Shown here piece by piece: positions 47,618 to 58,937 of a stretch of DNA of 64,000 nucleotides; the first letter of the stretch is position 1, and each line of letters starts with the position of its first letter. Where the stretch lies: NCBI GenBank assembly GCA_003999685.1, contig CP021229.1:1054001-1118000 (forward strand), written 5' to 3'. Below the pieces are notes generated by a model, which saw only the letters and a program-made list of their open reading frames with translations, was not told where the DNA came from and searched no databases. The position numbers and the translations under genes were made by a program. This DNA is from Taiwanofungus camphoratus. Taxonomy: Eukaryota; Basidiomycota; Agaricomycetes; Polyporales; Taiwanofungaceae.

Positions 47618-48968
47618 ATGTCGAAAAGAGTGCGCGTTTTTACGTCGCAGGACGTTGCAACACACAACACTGCTGGTAGTTGCTGGGTTACCCGAGATGG
47701 CAAGGTCTATGATATCACCAAGTTCCTGCCAGATCATCCCGGGAGCTACAGTCTGCTTCTGAAGTATGCAGGAAAGGATATCGGTGGTGTCATGAAGAAT
47801 GCTCGTTCTCACGAGCACTCCGACGCGGCTTATGACATCTTGGACCAATGCATTATTGGGCGACTTGGGTCAGCGGTGAGTGATGAGGTTGAAGGTATGT
47901 ACTTAAAACAGGTAGGAAAGCCGATAGAATTGAGCGTTCCTCTCTTTAGTTTCGGAGAAGTCAAGCGCTACTGCCCGGGTCGACAAGAACATGTTCCTTG
48001 ACCTGAGCAAGCCGCTCATGAGCCAACTGTGGAACGCTAAATTCAACAAGGCCTTTTACATGGAAGAAGTTCACAAGCCGCGTCACACTGCTGAGCGCGC
48101 TCGTTTCTTTGCCTCGAACTTCCTAGAGGTAAGCGCCACCATACTATAGTTGGAGCGAACCCACGCATACTTGTATGAAGATATTCTCTCTCACGCCGTG
48201 GTATGTAGTACCATTGGTGTGGTTCCCTGTCATGGGTTACTTTGCCATCCGCTCTGCTCTCCAATTCACTCTTGGAGACAATGCCCTTCCGCCGCTCATC
48301 ACCCGTCCGCTTCTGCCCATCACGCTGTTCAAGTCCGTTGAGACCCCCCTGGTGTCGTTTGAGAAGGTCGGCTTGTGCATTGTGTTCGCTATGGTTGCCT
48401 GGACGATGTTGGAGTACATCCTCCATCGCTTCCTTTTCCACATCGACGCCCTACTGCCTGATCACCCTGCAGCGTTGACGGCGCACTTCTTGATACACGG
48501 CTGCCATCACTATCTGCCTATGGATCGGTATGTCGGCTCTGGCTCAGCGATCTGCCAGGAACTCATGATAATTTTCGTAGCTTGAGATTACCGATACCTC
48601 CTGCAATGTTTGCGATCATTGCATTCCCGGTCATTCAGCTTGCATACGCCATCTTCGCGCCCGCCACGGCTAACGGGGTGATCGCTGGGACCGTTTTCTC
48701 TTGTAAGCCCTTCGCGGTCCATGTTTTTGACATAAGTTGATATTGCCTCAGATATACTGTACGATATGATTCATTACGCGTAAGCATCCCGCCTCTTGTG
48801 CTAAATATCCTGAATTAACAACGTACCTCCAGGTTGCACTATGAGAAATTCCCATGGCGCGAGCTGAAGACCTATCACCTTACACATCATTACAAAAACC
48901 CTGATTCCGGCTACGGTGTCACTAGCATGATCTGGGATTATGTGTTCAATACTGTTCTGCCGATGTGA
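47618..48968 (+). CDS. SCS7: Fatty acid 2-hydroxylase with cytochrome b5 domain, copy A
   Basis: Endoplasmic reticulum enzyme that 2-hydroxylates very-long-chain fatty acids of sphingolipids. The N-terminal cytochrome b5 domain reads SCWVTRDGKVYDITKFLPDH. Its heme motif is HPGS where the family normally has HPGG; the second heme His is in HEHSDAAYDIL. After a GT-AG intron come a short linker and FLDLSKPLMSQLW. The hydroxylase domain has membrane segments and His clusters: HRFLFHID, HFLIHGCHHYLPMDR, HYALHYE and HLTHHYKN, which bind the di-iron centre. It ends MIWDYVFNTVLPM with TGA at 48966-48968. The ATG at 47618 matches the start of copy B; the frame is open further upstream but unconserved. 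It has a tandem paralogue at 49436 and lacks the acidic linker of copy B. Confidence 0.92.
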
Positions 48969-49435
48969 ACCGCGAGTGGAACTAGCATTTGCTATAAATG
49001 GTGGTCAGGAGTGGGTGGCATGAGGTCTTATATAAATTTTTATCTTTAGCTTTGTGTGGTCTGTGGGATGTTGTATAGAAACATAGAAACCTTCCACCTC
49101 TCGCAGCTTGTTTTAAAGAGACCACATGAAACAACTTCGTGTGGGTGACAAACAATTGGGATCAGACTGCGAGACCAGCCATACTTACTCTGTCATTGGC
49201 ATTGGACTGCGATCGAAATTTCAGAGTTCAGCGCTCTGCACGTCGATCCAGAGCTGGCAGTGCCCGCTGACTCGGCTACCGAGACGGCTCTTGACCGCTC
49301 CGGACGACTGCGAGGATCACGTTACTGTGTGAATCGGACCTTTTATTTCTAATGAAATATCATTGGAAACTAGAAAGTGGAACAACGACCCATCCACTTC
49401 CGAGTCTCCCTCTTACACCTTTATCACCGGTCGCC
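48969..49435. promoter_or_regulatory. Gap between the two hydroxylase genes
   Basis: About 470 bases holding the end of copy A and the promoter of copy B. CTTATATAAATTTTTATC near 49028 is AT-rich but lies close to the copy A stop, so it is more likely in its 3' region. No repeat was noted. Confidence 0.35.
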
Positions 49436-50844
49436 ATGTCAAAAAGGATCCGTATTTTCACCCTGGAGGACGTTGGAGCTCACAGCTCTTCGTCTAGCTG
49501 CTGGGTCACTCGCGATGGCAAGGTCTACGACGTTACGAACTTCTTACCAGACCATCCTGGAGGTGACGACTTGATCTTGAAGTACGCCGGAAGGGACGTG
49601 GGCGAGATCATGAAGGACTCATTGGAGCATGATCATTCGGACTCGGCCTATGACATGCTGGAGGAGTGCCTCATTGGACGGCTTGGTACGAACGAAATGA
49701 TTGTCAGCGAAGGTGTGTGCTCTATGTTCCGAGGATCCAGGGGGTTTTAGGCTCAACGGGATACAGACTGGGTTCCTGAAGATAACTTTGCACCTGAGAA
49801 TACAGATGAGGCAGCGGACTACGAGAAGAACCAGTTCCTTGACCTTCGCAAGCCGCTCTTCAGGCAAGTCTGGGAGGCCAACTTCACCAAGTCGTATTAC
49901 CTGCTGCAAGTACACCAGCCGCGTCACGTCCCCGAGTCTCCACGTCTTTTTGGACCTGACTACTTAGAGGCAAGTCCTGTTTTTGCATTGCGGCTGCTGG
50001 CCTGTCTAATGTGATAGCTGCGAAGATCTTTTCGCGGACGGCGTGGTATGTCGTACCGACGATATGGCTGCCCATTGCGGGATACTTGTACATCCGCTCG
50101 CTCGTACAATTCACGCTCGGCAACAACTCGCTGCCTCTGTTTACCGTGAATCCGTACGCACCGCTGAAACTACTCGTGTCAGTCGGCATTCCGGTCTCGT
50201 CAATTGCAAAGACATCAGCATGCTTCGTCCTTGGGAACTTTGTGTGGACGATTCTGGAGTACATCTTCCATCGTTTCCTGTTCCATATCGACTATCTGCT
50301 GCCAGACCACCCAGCGGCGCTGACGCTCCATTTTTTGCTTCATGGTATCCACCACTACCTACCGATGGATCGGTAAGCTCATGGTTCATGAATTCATATG
50401 CGTGATGATGATGTTCATACAATGAGTATAGGCTGCGACTCGTGATGCCTCCTGCGATGTTCGCGGCACTCTCCTTCCCCATGACCAGACTCGCGCACGC
50501 CCTCTTTCCGGCGGCCATGGCGAACGGCATCATTGCAGGGTCCTACGTCTTCTGTGAGCTCCCTGTTACCGAGTCTAATCGCTAGGGCCCTGCTCATGAC
50601 GTATGTATCCCTCCAGATGTGCTGTACGACTGCATGCACTATGCGTAAGCACTCATTTCTTCTCCGCTAAGAATATCGCGTGCTGACTTGGCTTTCTCAC
50701 AGGCTGCACCACACCAGGCTCCCGGCGCATGTCCGTGAGATGAAGAAGTACCACCTCGCGCACCACTACAAGAACTTTGAGCTTGGGTTCGGTGTCACCA
50801 GCAAGATGTGGGATTATGTCTTCAACACCGTCTTGCCGATGTGA
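49436..50844 (+). CDS. SCS7: Fatty acid 2-hydroxylase with cytochrome b5 domain, copy B
   Basis: Tandem paralogue of the gene at 47618 with the same domain order. The cytochrome b5 domain reads SCWVTRDGKVYDVTNFLPDH with the canonical HPGG and the second heme His in HDHSDSAYDML. An acidic linker (DWVPEDNFAPENTDEAADYE) leads to FLDLRKPLFRQVWEANF. His clusters are HRFLFHID, HFLLHGIHHYLPMDR, HYALHHT and HLAHHYKN. It ends KMWDYVFNTVLPM with TGA at 50842-50844. The intron at 49970-50025 begins with GC rather than GT; copy A has GT at the same place. Of the two copies this one keeps the family consensus better and is more likely to carry the standard sphingolipid role. Confidence 0.94.
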
Positions 50845-51313
50845 GGACGGCTCCGTCGCGCGCCATATGTTTGTTTCAGGGATTGTGATGAAGTATGCGG
50901 AGGAAGGGGTTTCTTACAGTCTTCTAATTGTTTCTTATGAGTACATTCTACTACCCGTTTCTGATTTGTCGACGCTATACCTAGGCGAGCTAGAGCTCGT
51001 GAACTTCCCTCTACGTCGCACTTCGTTGATAGACGGCGTAATGGACAAATTGCCATTCCCTCCTTCCGCCCCTGTCTGGTAGCCGGAGTCTGAGGAGAGG
51101 CCAATATCAGTGCTAATGGTCTTCTGGATTGTGTGACTTGCCAGTGGCTGGGCTGTGAGTCTAGATACACACTCTGCCGGCGTTCATTCCATTAGCGTCC
51201 TGCCTACCTCGTCGAACAAGGCTGATCTGTGCTGTACTTGCTTCAAACATATCCTCGTTCAGGCTGCTGGGATACAGAGACGGATCAACTTCAGGCGCAA
51301 ACCCGCTTAACAT
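50845..51313. promoter_or_regulatory. Intergenic region before the acid phosphatase
   Basis: About 470 bases between two genes on the same strand. No TATA box, repeat or RNA was recognised. Confidence 0.35.
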
Positions 51314-53694
51314 ATGCCACTGGATTGCATGATACCTCTCCGCTCTGCCCATTTTCTTTCTTTTTTGCTCATAACTCTCCTGCTCATTCGACCTGGCACA
51401 CCTAATTTATACACCGGAATGAGTAGCTCAGGCAGCTCGTCGATCCGCGGGAGTCTAGGTCCCGACAAGCCCTCTGATGCATCGGAGTCGACGTCCGCGA
51501 ACGCGAGCAAGGGGCATCTACCACTTGATGTCGAAGGCTACCCTGTTGCCCCGCTGGAGCTGGAGCTTCAGCAGGTACATATTTACATGCGACATGGTGC
51601 GTTGTTGCTCATCTAAGGCTAGATGTCGAGCCTCATGAACGGCGAACAGGCGAGCGAACGCCTGTCGGCGTGCGTATGGCCGACCCGCCCGCGTCCATCC
51701 CTGCGCACTGGACGTTCTGCAAAACTGCGCGAGACTTCCGTGCGTCTGTGGCGAGTGGCAGCCCGTATGTCCCTGGCGCACCAAAATCCGCAAGGCAGGA
51801 CGGTACGGGGTACGAGGAAGCGCTCCTACGCGCAGGATCGTCGAATGGAAGGATGGGTCAGTTGCACCCGGCGAGTGGTGAGTGGGTGATATTTTGTCTT
51901 GATTAGGGCACTTCCCCTTGTTGAGAGGATAGTGCCACCAAGTAGTACTCGCATTGACTGTTGGGTTTATCGTTTTATGTGTTGCTGAAGTCTGTTAGGC
52001 GAGTTGACCGACATTGGGAGACAGGTAGGCATATCTGGAAATTTCCTTTAGTTTTCGAATGAAAGGAACAGATGCTTATACAAGATGCTGCTATGTGCAA
52101 TTTTGTTCACGACAGTCAACGTACAATTTTGGAATGGCATTGAGACAGCTTTACATTGATAGGTACATCTCACACATTACCGGTCCATCAGGGTCATTCT
52201 GATGCCTACCCTGGGATGCACGACTCTCTGGAAATGACCACTCAGATTAGGATTCCTACCTGATGTGGCCTGCTCAAACGACGAAATCTACTTACGCTCC
52301 ACCAATGTCCCAAGAACAATCGAGTCTCTTCAACAGACCATTCATGGCCTCTACCCCGTGTCAAAGTCCTCAGACGACTTCACGCCACAACTTCGCATAC
52401 GGTAAGCACAATTAATTTCCGCATTTCGGAGCGCTCATCCACGCCCACAGAAATAGCAGGGATGAGAACCTGTTCGGCAACACGCTCGCCTGCAAACGGC
52501 TGGAAATTCTTCAGTTAGGCTTCGCCCAGGGTACGCATCTTTTGTCCTTGCCCTCTCGTGACCACTGACGTTATCTATCCGCAGCTGCCGCTGCGGAGTG
52601 GAACGACACGCTGGCGCCGCTCGACAAGAAAATCTCGAAGTACCTCGGGGGCAACCCCATCCGACTCGATGGGAAGCCCCGAGCATCGGGCATCCTTGAC
52701 ACGGTGGGTACCGGTGGCGCTCCGTATACCGGGACTTATCTGGGCCCTTGTTTTTGACTGACGGTCTTTACGCGGTAGCTCATGGCTGCTGAGGCGCACG
52801 GTATTACAGTCCCGTCGGAGTTCAGGGAACCGGGGGTTACGAACGTGATTGTGCGTGTGATGATCGCAGATGATTCTTTCTGGGCGCCCCACCTGAATAA
52901 TCTTTGTATTTCTTGCCCGAACAGGAGAAAGCTGTCGTACATGAATGGTTCGCGGGTCAGTAGTTCAAGTGCCTGTCCGAATATCAACAAACTCAAACTC
53001 ATGTTCCGCAGGGTGTGAGATATCCATTGAACTGTAGACCCAGTGACACCGCTCAACATTTTCCGTTGTGTTTTTGCTACACTTCAGATAAAACAGAAGA
53101 GGTCAGGAAACTCGGCATGGGTCCTCTCCTCAGTGATTTGTCCAGCAAACTGCAGGCGAAGGCGGAGCGAGGAGAGCAAGATCCATTAAAGATCCTCATT
53201 CACAGCACGCATGACACATCTATTGCAGGTCTATGTAGTACACTGGATGTCTTTGACGAGAAGTAAGTGTTAGCCGCTTGCTTACAATTCGACAAGCGCG
53301 ACCCAACCGTTGTTTCAAGGTGGCCTTCGTTTGCGTCCGCCGTCACGTTTGAGCTGTTCAAGCTACGACCGCAAAGTGATTCACCTCACATGCCAGTCTG
53401 GCAGCGCATTCTTGCACCGTTTCAGCGCCTGAATAATCTCCCAAAACATTGTATGTCACGTCTTCTGGATTAGACGCCTCGTGTTGCGCACTAACGTCAT
53501 GCTGGTTTTCATCTACAGATGTCCGTGTGCGCTACCAGAACCAAAACCTGCGTCTGCCCCTATGTGCGGATGAAGGCAAGCACCTGCCAGGTGCCCCGGA
53601 GTTCTGCGCACTCGATGCGTTCCGCGAGCGTGTTCAGCAACTCACGCCAATGGATTGGGAGGCAGAGTGTGCACCTGCTGGCCAGTCGTTCTAA
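51314..53694 (+). CDS. Histidine acid phosphatase family protein
   Basis: Branch 2 histidine phosphatase, resembling the lysophosphatidic acid phosphatase (ACP6) and acid phosphatase group. The start at 51314 is followed by a hydrophobic stretch (AHFLSFLLITLLLI), so the protein is probably secreted or membrane-anchored. The catalytic motif RHGERTP is split by an intron (RHG at about 51598, ERTP after 51651). Later exons give LGELTDIGRQ, FLPDVACSNDEIYLRSTNVP, RTIESLQQTIHGLYP, RNSRDENLFGNTLACKRLEI, then the second catalytic pair in HSTHDTSIAGLCSTLDVFD. The final exon reads VRVRYQNQNLRLPLC and PMDWEAECAPAGQSF, with TAA at 53692-53694. Catalytic His, Arg and the His-Asp pair are all present. Exons between 51880 and 52230 were only partly resolved. 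The natural substrate cannot be told from sequence. Confidence 0.87.
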
Positions 53695-54096
53695 GAATCA
53701 TGTTGATGGATCCATGCATAATGAATCTGGCACATGAAAGTAGGATGTCAATCTACGATCATATGCGTCCATATAACTTGTTGAACCGCGTTTATTTCCC
53801 ACACTTAAATCAGTTTTATTTCGGGCATCATTCTTTGAAATAGGCACAATTATGTGGATAAGATTAGTACATCCTGGAACGTACCACAATTTGTAATTGC
53901 GTGTCGGTCTACACCGCAGCAAAAAGAGAGATGCATAGAATGTGAATATCGGGGTCTTCGACGAGAGGTAAACGAGTAAGCAAGAGGAGGGTTCATTTGA
54001 CTGAACGGCCAGATCGACGCTCGCAAGCTGGATACGAAGTGGTTGGTGCTACTCGATCAAACGCTGGAAATTTGATCTGAGACCTTTGTTATAGGT
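53695..54096. other. Intergenic stretch, nothing recognised
   Basis: About 400 AT-rich bases between the phosphatase stop and the end of the F-box-like locus on the other strand. No gene, repeat or RNA was seen. Confidence 0.35.
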
Positions 54097-55351
54097 TCAA
54101 TCACCGGGTAGTGCACAGGGTACGAGCTTTTGGATACCTTTCTCAAATTGTATCATACCTCCACGCGTGGAAGGGGAAACCAGGCTCTGACAAGTTTCTC
54201 TACGCAAGCAACGCAGCCGATTCTCATCGCTGATAATGAGTGAACCGAATCTGAAAGCGAGTTTCCGCATATTTGCGAATGCAGCACGCGCTAGTGTTTC
54301 GTCAAAGCGGTCATAATAGAGGTCATCCATGTCATGGCATTTTATACCCACCTGTAGATACAATTTGATTTGGGGTAGAGAAGGACATCTGATTTGGGAT
54401 AATTTGGGAGAGCGCTGCAAGAAGCCATCCCTTGTCCAACCTGAAGACTTCATTTCTCTACTGCAAGCTCCCAAGAGCTCGAAGCGAAGATCTTGAGACA
54501 CGAATGATCGCTCCAGTCCAAATAGACCCTGTGGTGGATAGCTAGCCTTTGACTGACGATGCAGTGACAGTCAGCCATACCGACTGGTTCATATGGTACC
54601 GCTCTATTCTGGCGGTACGGTAAACCAAAGGTCAAATTCTAAGGGATGTCTTGATAACCTCCAACAGCCCTCCTATGTGTTCTAGATACTTTCATTGAAT
54701 GTGGGTGAATTTGACTGTTCCTAGCTGGGCGACTGACTGAGGTAGCACTGAAAAAAAAAACAATTGGGCTATGTCACCCGACCAGTCCATGTAGTTGACG
54801 TGAAGGTAATTTACTTTCAGACCGGCCCCAGGAATAGCAATTGATACTGCTCTTTTTTTCATCTCACCTCCTCATAGATGAGTGTAGTGAGACCCTCGAG
54901 GCAAGAGACAATACAGCAGAACTGGTCGATCGGTGAGAACTTTACAGCATTCGCTTCCAGCGTCCTGGTCTAGGTGAGTTCCGAGAGTGCCATGTGAAAT
55001 GACAGATGCATGGGTGGATTATGGCACAACCAGTCTCAGCGGCCAGTTCTGAGGCGTTCTCATAATGGTCATAACTTTGCGGGAAAGCCCGAACGGGAAA
55101 GGTCCTATCACTCTGGACACATGCGGGCCGGCGGACGTTGAGTCTCCTAGCTGTCTGATGCATTTACCGAGGATAGGGTTCACCAAGACGAGGAAGGAGA
55201 CGTGCTGAAATCTCGAATCCAATGCCGTAGAAATGTCAACGCGGCTTCTGTGGGGACATGTCGAGGCTCAAGTCAATAGGTCTGCTTTGAGGCTCGGGTC
55301 AAAGGAATTGATGACGAGTCCGAATACCTCGGGCGGTAGTGTTGGTGACAT
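54097..55351 (-). pseudogene. F-box-like protein locus, weakly supported, possibly decayed
   Basis: An ATG at 55351 opens MSPTLPPEVFGLVINSFDPS, which looks like the start of an Agaricomycete F-box protein. The frame stops soon after and no good splice donor rescues it. Further along, short stretches such as RVIGPFPFGL and CLEGLTTLIYE resemble the leucine-rich parts of such proteins. The last 130 codons (54097-54500) form an open stretch with SPKLSQIRCPSLPQIKLYL. F-box proteins of this type pick substrates for ubiquitin ligases and vary greatly between fungi. It may be a gene with several introns that were not resolved, or a pseudogene. Confidence 0.35.
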
Positions 55352-56282
55352 GGAATTTCCTCACGACGCGCAGTGCTGCCTGATAGTGAGGAAGACATCT
55401 AGATCTGTTGGATGTGCACGGCGACACAGCGCAGGATGATTCACGGGAGGTACTAGATACTTTTTCTCGCAGCTTAGTAGATCGCCTCTTGTAATGAGCA
55501 CGGAACGCTCACAGAAATATATGAGGCAACCTCTGGAGGGTGATGGCATGCAGACTCGTAGGCTACAGATACACATGTTGTTTGATCCAACGCCTCACCT
55601 TCACAAAAGCGCTGAGTGGAGTGATACTGACACGAAAGATCACGGAAAATTGCGCACGGCGTGTAAGGCCCGGATCAAGCGCCGATTGACATGACCACGG
55701 AAGCCGGGTGATATCCGTGTGAATGCAAAGGAGAATCATCAAGGAAGAAACAAGGGTATATCAGGGAATTTGGCGCTTGTACATCTATCAGAAGGCCTCC
55801 TCCGCCGTACTAATGCAGTTGAAAGGGGCCAAGCGTTACTGTGTGGAATTCTAGCTTACGCGTGTAAACGAGTTTCAAGTATCTGCCGTCAGCCGTAGCC
55901 CTCTGTACCTCGAGATGAAATAGCTACTCGGCGGAATTGAGCGCTATAGTATACGCTCGGGCGGCACCGACTTGGCAATTCACTGGTTCTAGAGGTATGG
56001 CGATGTGCGAGATTTTATCGTGCATCCAAGATTACAATACAGAGAGGGGAAACTGAATATAGCGTTGAGTCATTTCACAACGAAGTACCCTGAACGGAAT
56101 TAAACATACCAGCTTTGAGAATAATCAGGCCGCAAGTAGGCAAGTGTCGCCCAAATTCTGGAGGTCCGACTGAGCAGTGTCAAATTTGAGAATTAATATA
56201 ACCTCGACCCTCTTTATCAGTAATGTTCGTGCTAGTGACTCGTTCCTCTCAGACTGAATACTGAAGATTCAGGAGAGGCGAT
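55352..56282. other. Intergenic stretch, nothing recognised
   Basis: About 930 bases with short open frames in several phases and none with domain features. It would hold the promoter of the F-box-like locus if that is active. Confidence 0.35.
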
Positions 56283-56814
56283 CTATGCGGCATTGGTGTT
56301 TTGTTTCGATTGAGAAAATTGGAGGTTGAAAATCAGGCCGCTGTCGTCGTCGTGGTCAACAGCGTCCATGTTGACTGCGACATCGGCAGCGCTCTCCTCA
56401 ACGTCGGGTGAGTCTAGGGAGAATAGACCCACTGTGATCAGCAAGCAGCGTGAACTGGTATAGACCGGGAGTTGCCGATTTTCGGACCCAGCAATGCCGT
56501 GAAGGAAAACTTGGCCACGTTTCCGTCATCGAAAACCTCTTTCAGTCTTTCAGAGATCTCGGGGACGTCGGAATCGAAATCGACCTCGAAATCGCGTCGA
56601 ACCTCTGGTTGTGCCATTGGATGCCCCGCACGGTACTGTGACCGGCAACGCCCCATTTCAGTGCACGTGTCATAGACAACATCACGCGCCAGACGCGGTA
56701 GAAGCCGAGCAGGAGCAGGCATCGACGCGTCGACGACGCGAACAAGAGACACAGTCTCTGTGCGGAACAGACTACGAGATGGAACTGTGTCTGCAATAAG
56801 GGATTAATGGCCAT
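56283..56814 (-). CDS. Small unrecognised gene, exon structure unresolved
   Basis: On the minus strand an ATG at 56814 opens MAINPLLQTQFHLVVCSAQ. A polar acidic stretch follows in another frame near 56440-56610 (EVDFDSDVPEISERLKEVFD, then VAKFSFTALLGPKI). A final acidic stretch at 56283-56430 contains DSPDVEESAADVAVNMDAVD and GLIFNLQFSQSKQNTNAA, with a stop at 56283-56285. The amino acid make-up of the two acidic parts suggests real coding sequence, but the splice phases could not be reconciled by eye. No family was recognised. Confidence 0.3.
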
Positions 56815-57155
56815 CGTTTCTTCTCCAAGTGAGTGTCTATTCCCCCTTGAAAACATAAGCACTTAGTTGACTATTTACCAGGACGGGGAACGCCGTGATT
56901 AGACTTTCGTGATGAATTAGAGTGTTGTCTTCTCCATTTCCCGTAAGTCCTGAGTGCAGTGCGCTATGTGGTCAGGCCTTCGGTCCTATCCGAATTACGA
57001 CAGGTGCCGTGCTTGAAGTTTGAATAAGCTTAAGCGAGCCGGGAAGTCCCTGTCCTGACCGTTGAAATGTCGGTGGTGCCAGTGGGCAAAAGCAGTCTCA
57101 CATAGGCCTTTCCTCTTTGCATGCGAGAAGAGGAACACGGTAAACTCCTCATTTT
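56815..57155. promoter_or_regulatory. Divergent intergenic region
   Basis: About 340 bases between the small gene on the minus strand and the membrane protein gene on the plus strand. Nothing specific was recognised. Confidence 0.3.
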
Positions 57156-58219
57156 ATGGCTTCATACACACCGCACATTTTTTTCTCTAGACTTCGAGAT
57201 GGTGCCGTTAGCATATACGGACGGTCAGTGACGTGCGTTCCGCATGTCCCCTTCGTGCTTTTTTCATTCCTAGCCTCCGCGGTCACGCAGCTTTATTTTA
57301 ATCTTCTTCTCTTTCGTCTGCCTACTTTTTATGCACGCCGCTGTGCAGCTCTTATTGAGACGGCTGGAGCAGGAATCTTGCCCTCCGAGAACTGCGTCTT
57401 GGCATGGAATACCTTTGTGACTGAGCTCGTAAGAGAATGGAAGACGATGAGCGTCCTCTGCAGCATGACCCTGTCGTGAGTGATGCTTGTAGTCGATTAC
57501 AACAGGGATATGGCTATATTGACAGGAAATCCATTGTAGCACGGTCATCGGTCTTCTGCAATATCCTAATATTGCAAATGATCCAGTCGCGCGGGCTGTT
57601 GGACTCATGTCCTTGATCAGCACTATGATCTGCCTCTTGTTTAACAAAACTTATTTCCTGTATATGTCCGGCCGCGGGTCTGAAGAGTGCGGCAAACGAT
57701 GGCGTCAGGTGAACACCATTTCTTCTCTTCTCGTGCTCTCACTTACGGTGCTGCGCAGAACGCCGTGGACGCTACGGCTTTTCTAACCAATCGTGGCCCG
57801 GATCTCCTCGCCGCTCCTGCTGCTTGGTTAGCATGGTGAGTACATCGTCACCGGAAGTACACTTTCTTTCACCTGCGGTCAATACTTTTAGGGCAATACT
57901 TCTTTTACTAGCCTTGATACTTCGTTCCGCATGGGCTTTGCCACACAATCCATACGGAAGCCATTCGAACGCACTAAGCACCGCAGGCCAGTTGAGCCAG
58001 AACGAATCTCGCGTTGGCGCCGTGGCAGTCACGCTGGTGCTGACCACCGGGCTTGCGCATTATGTGGTCGTTATTGCCGCCTTTGCAAGGTTCTTGTCTT
58101 GTGAAACCAATGCAGAGTTTGAGATTCACGGCCAGACGGCTGCGACCACGACTGATGAGGAGATGGAGCTTGGACGAACCGGACGTGATGTGCAAGAAGT
58201 GACGCTGAATCCACTCTGA
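57156..58219 (+). CDS. Multi-pass membrane protein, Agaricomycete type, function unknown
   Basis: Three or four exons. The first runs from the ATG at 57156 through ENCVLAWNTFVTELVREWKT to CSMTLS and ends at a GT donor. The next gives STVIGLLQYPNIANDPVARA and GLMSLISTMICLLFNKTYFL, then GSEECGKRWRQ. After another intron comes NAVDATAFLTNRGPDLLAAP, then AILLLLALILRSAW, VGAVAVTLVLTTGLAHYVVV and an acidic-polar tail ending DVQEVTLNPL. Hydropathy by eye suggests four or five membrane segments. The layout resembles a common but unstudied family of mushroom membrane proteins. The true start may lie elsewhere because the first 50 residues are poorly constrained. No transport or enzyme motif was seen. 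Confidence 0.65.
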
Positions 58220-58937
58220 CGCTGGAGAATGCGATTAAAAGTCGTGGTTACTGTTGTACTGCCAGTGGAATCCCCAATCTTTTCCTATTCCGTTTCCTCC
58301 TGTACAACGTCTCGAAAATCTCTTGATTTTATTCGTTGGCATGTCACGACTGCTTAGTGGCCCATTCAGGCTGGTCCGTGTGGGCGCGTTCTGCTCACGT
58401 GCTTTATGCTTCCACGTCATGAGACTACCGTACTAGCCCTACTCGAAGTCTGGTATTCCCGGTACTAAATTCTATCAAAAGTACATATGCGGGGACGGTG
58501 TGCTACGGGCTCTTTTGCAGTAAATTTCATTGCTACAACCGCCTTCGTCGGTGCAATTTCCGTGCGACGAGTCAGCAACGATTTCAGTCTCTCACTACTT
58601 ACTACGCGCGTGAGATGAGTAGGCCTAGTCTAGGCCAAGTCTATCGCAGTTGTGACCATTCGCTGCTGTAGTACATACTTGCATTCAATCTAAGTCAGTC
58701 GCCTCAGGTCTCTGCTGTACCCGCACCACACGAGATGCTTTGTCGACAGTTCATCGCAGATTCGTCTCAAACCGACGAGTCTGCTGATCTTCCCGTTGCC
58801 GTACGTGGAGCAGGTGATCTACTTCGTGTTATAAGCCACAACTTTATGGCGTCAGAACGCGGTGGTAGTCGGTGTATGTTCCATTATATCACCACTTTTC
58901 GACTTTCTTACCCTTCAAATCAACTTGGCGTTGGCCT
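58220..58937. promoter_or_regulatory. Upstream region of the acyl-CoA synthetase
   Basis: About 720 bases. Open frames here lack domain features. It may contain the 5' leader of the synthetase gene. No TATA box or repeat was recognised. Confidence 0.35.
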
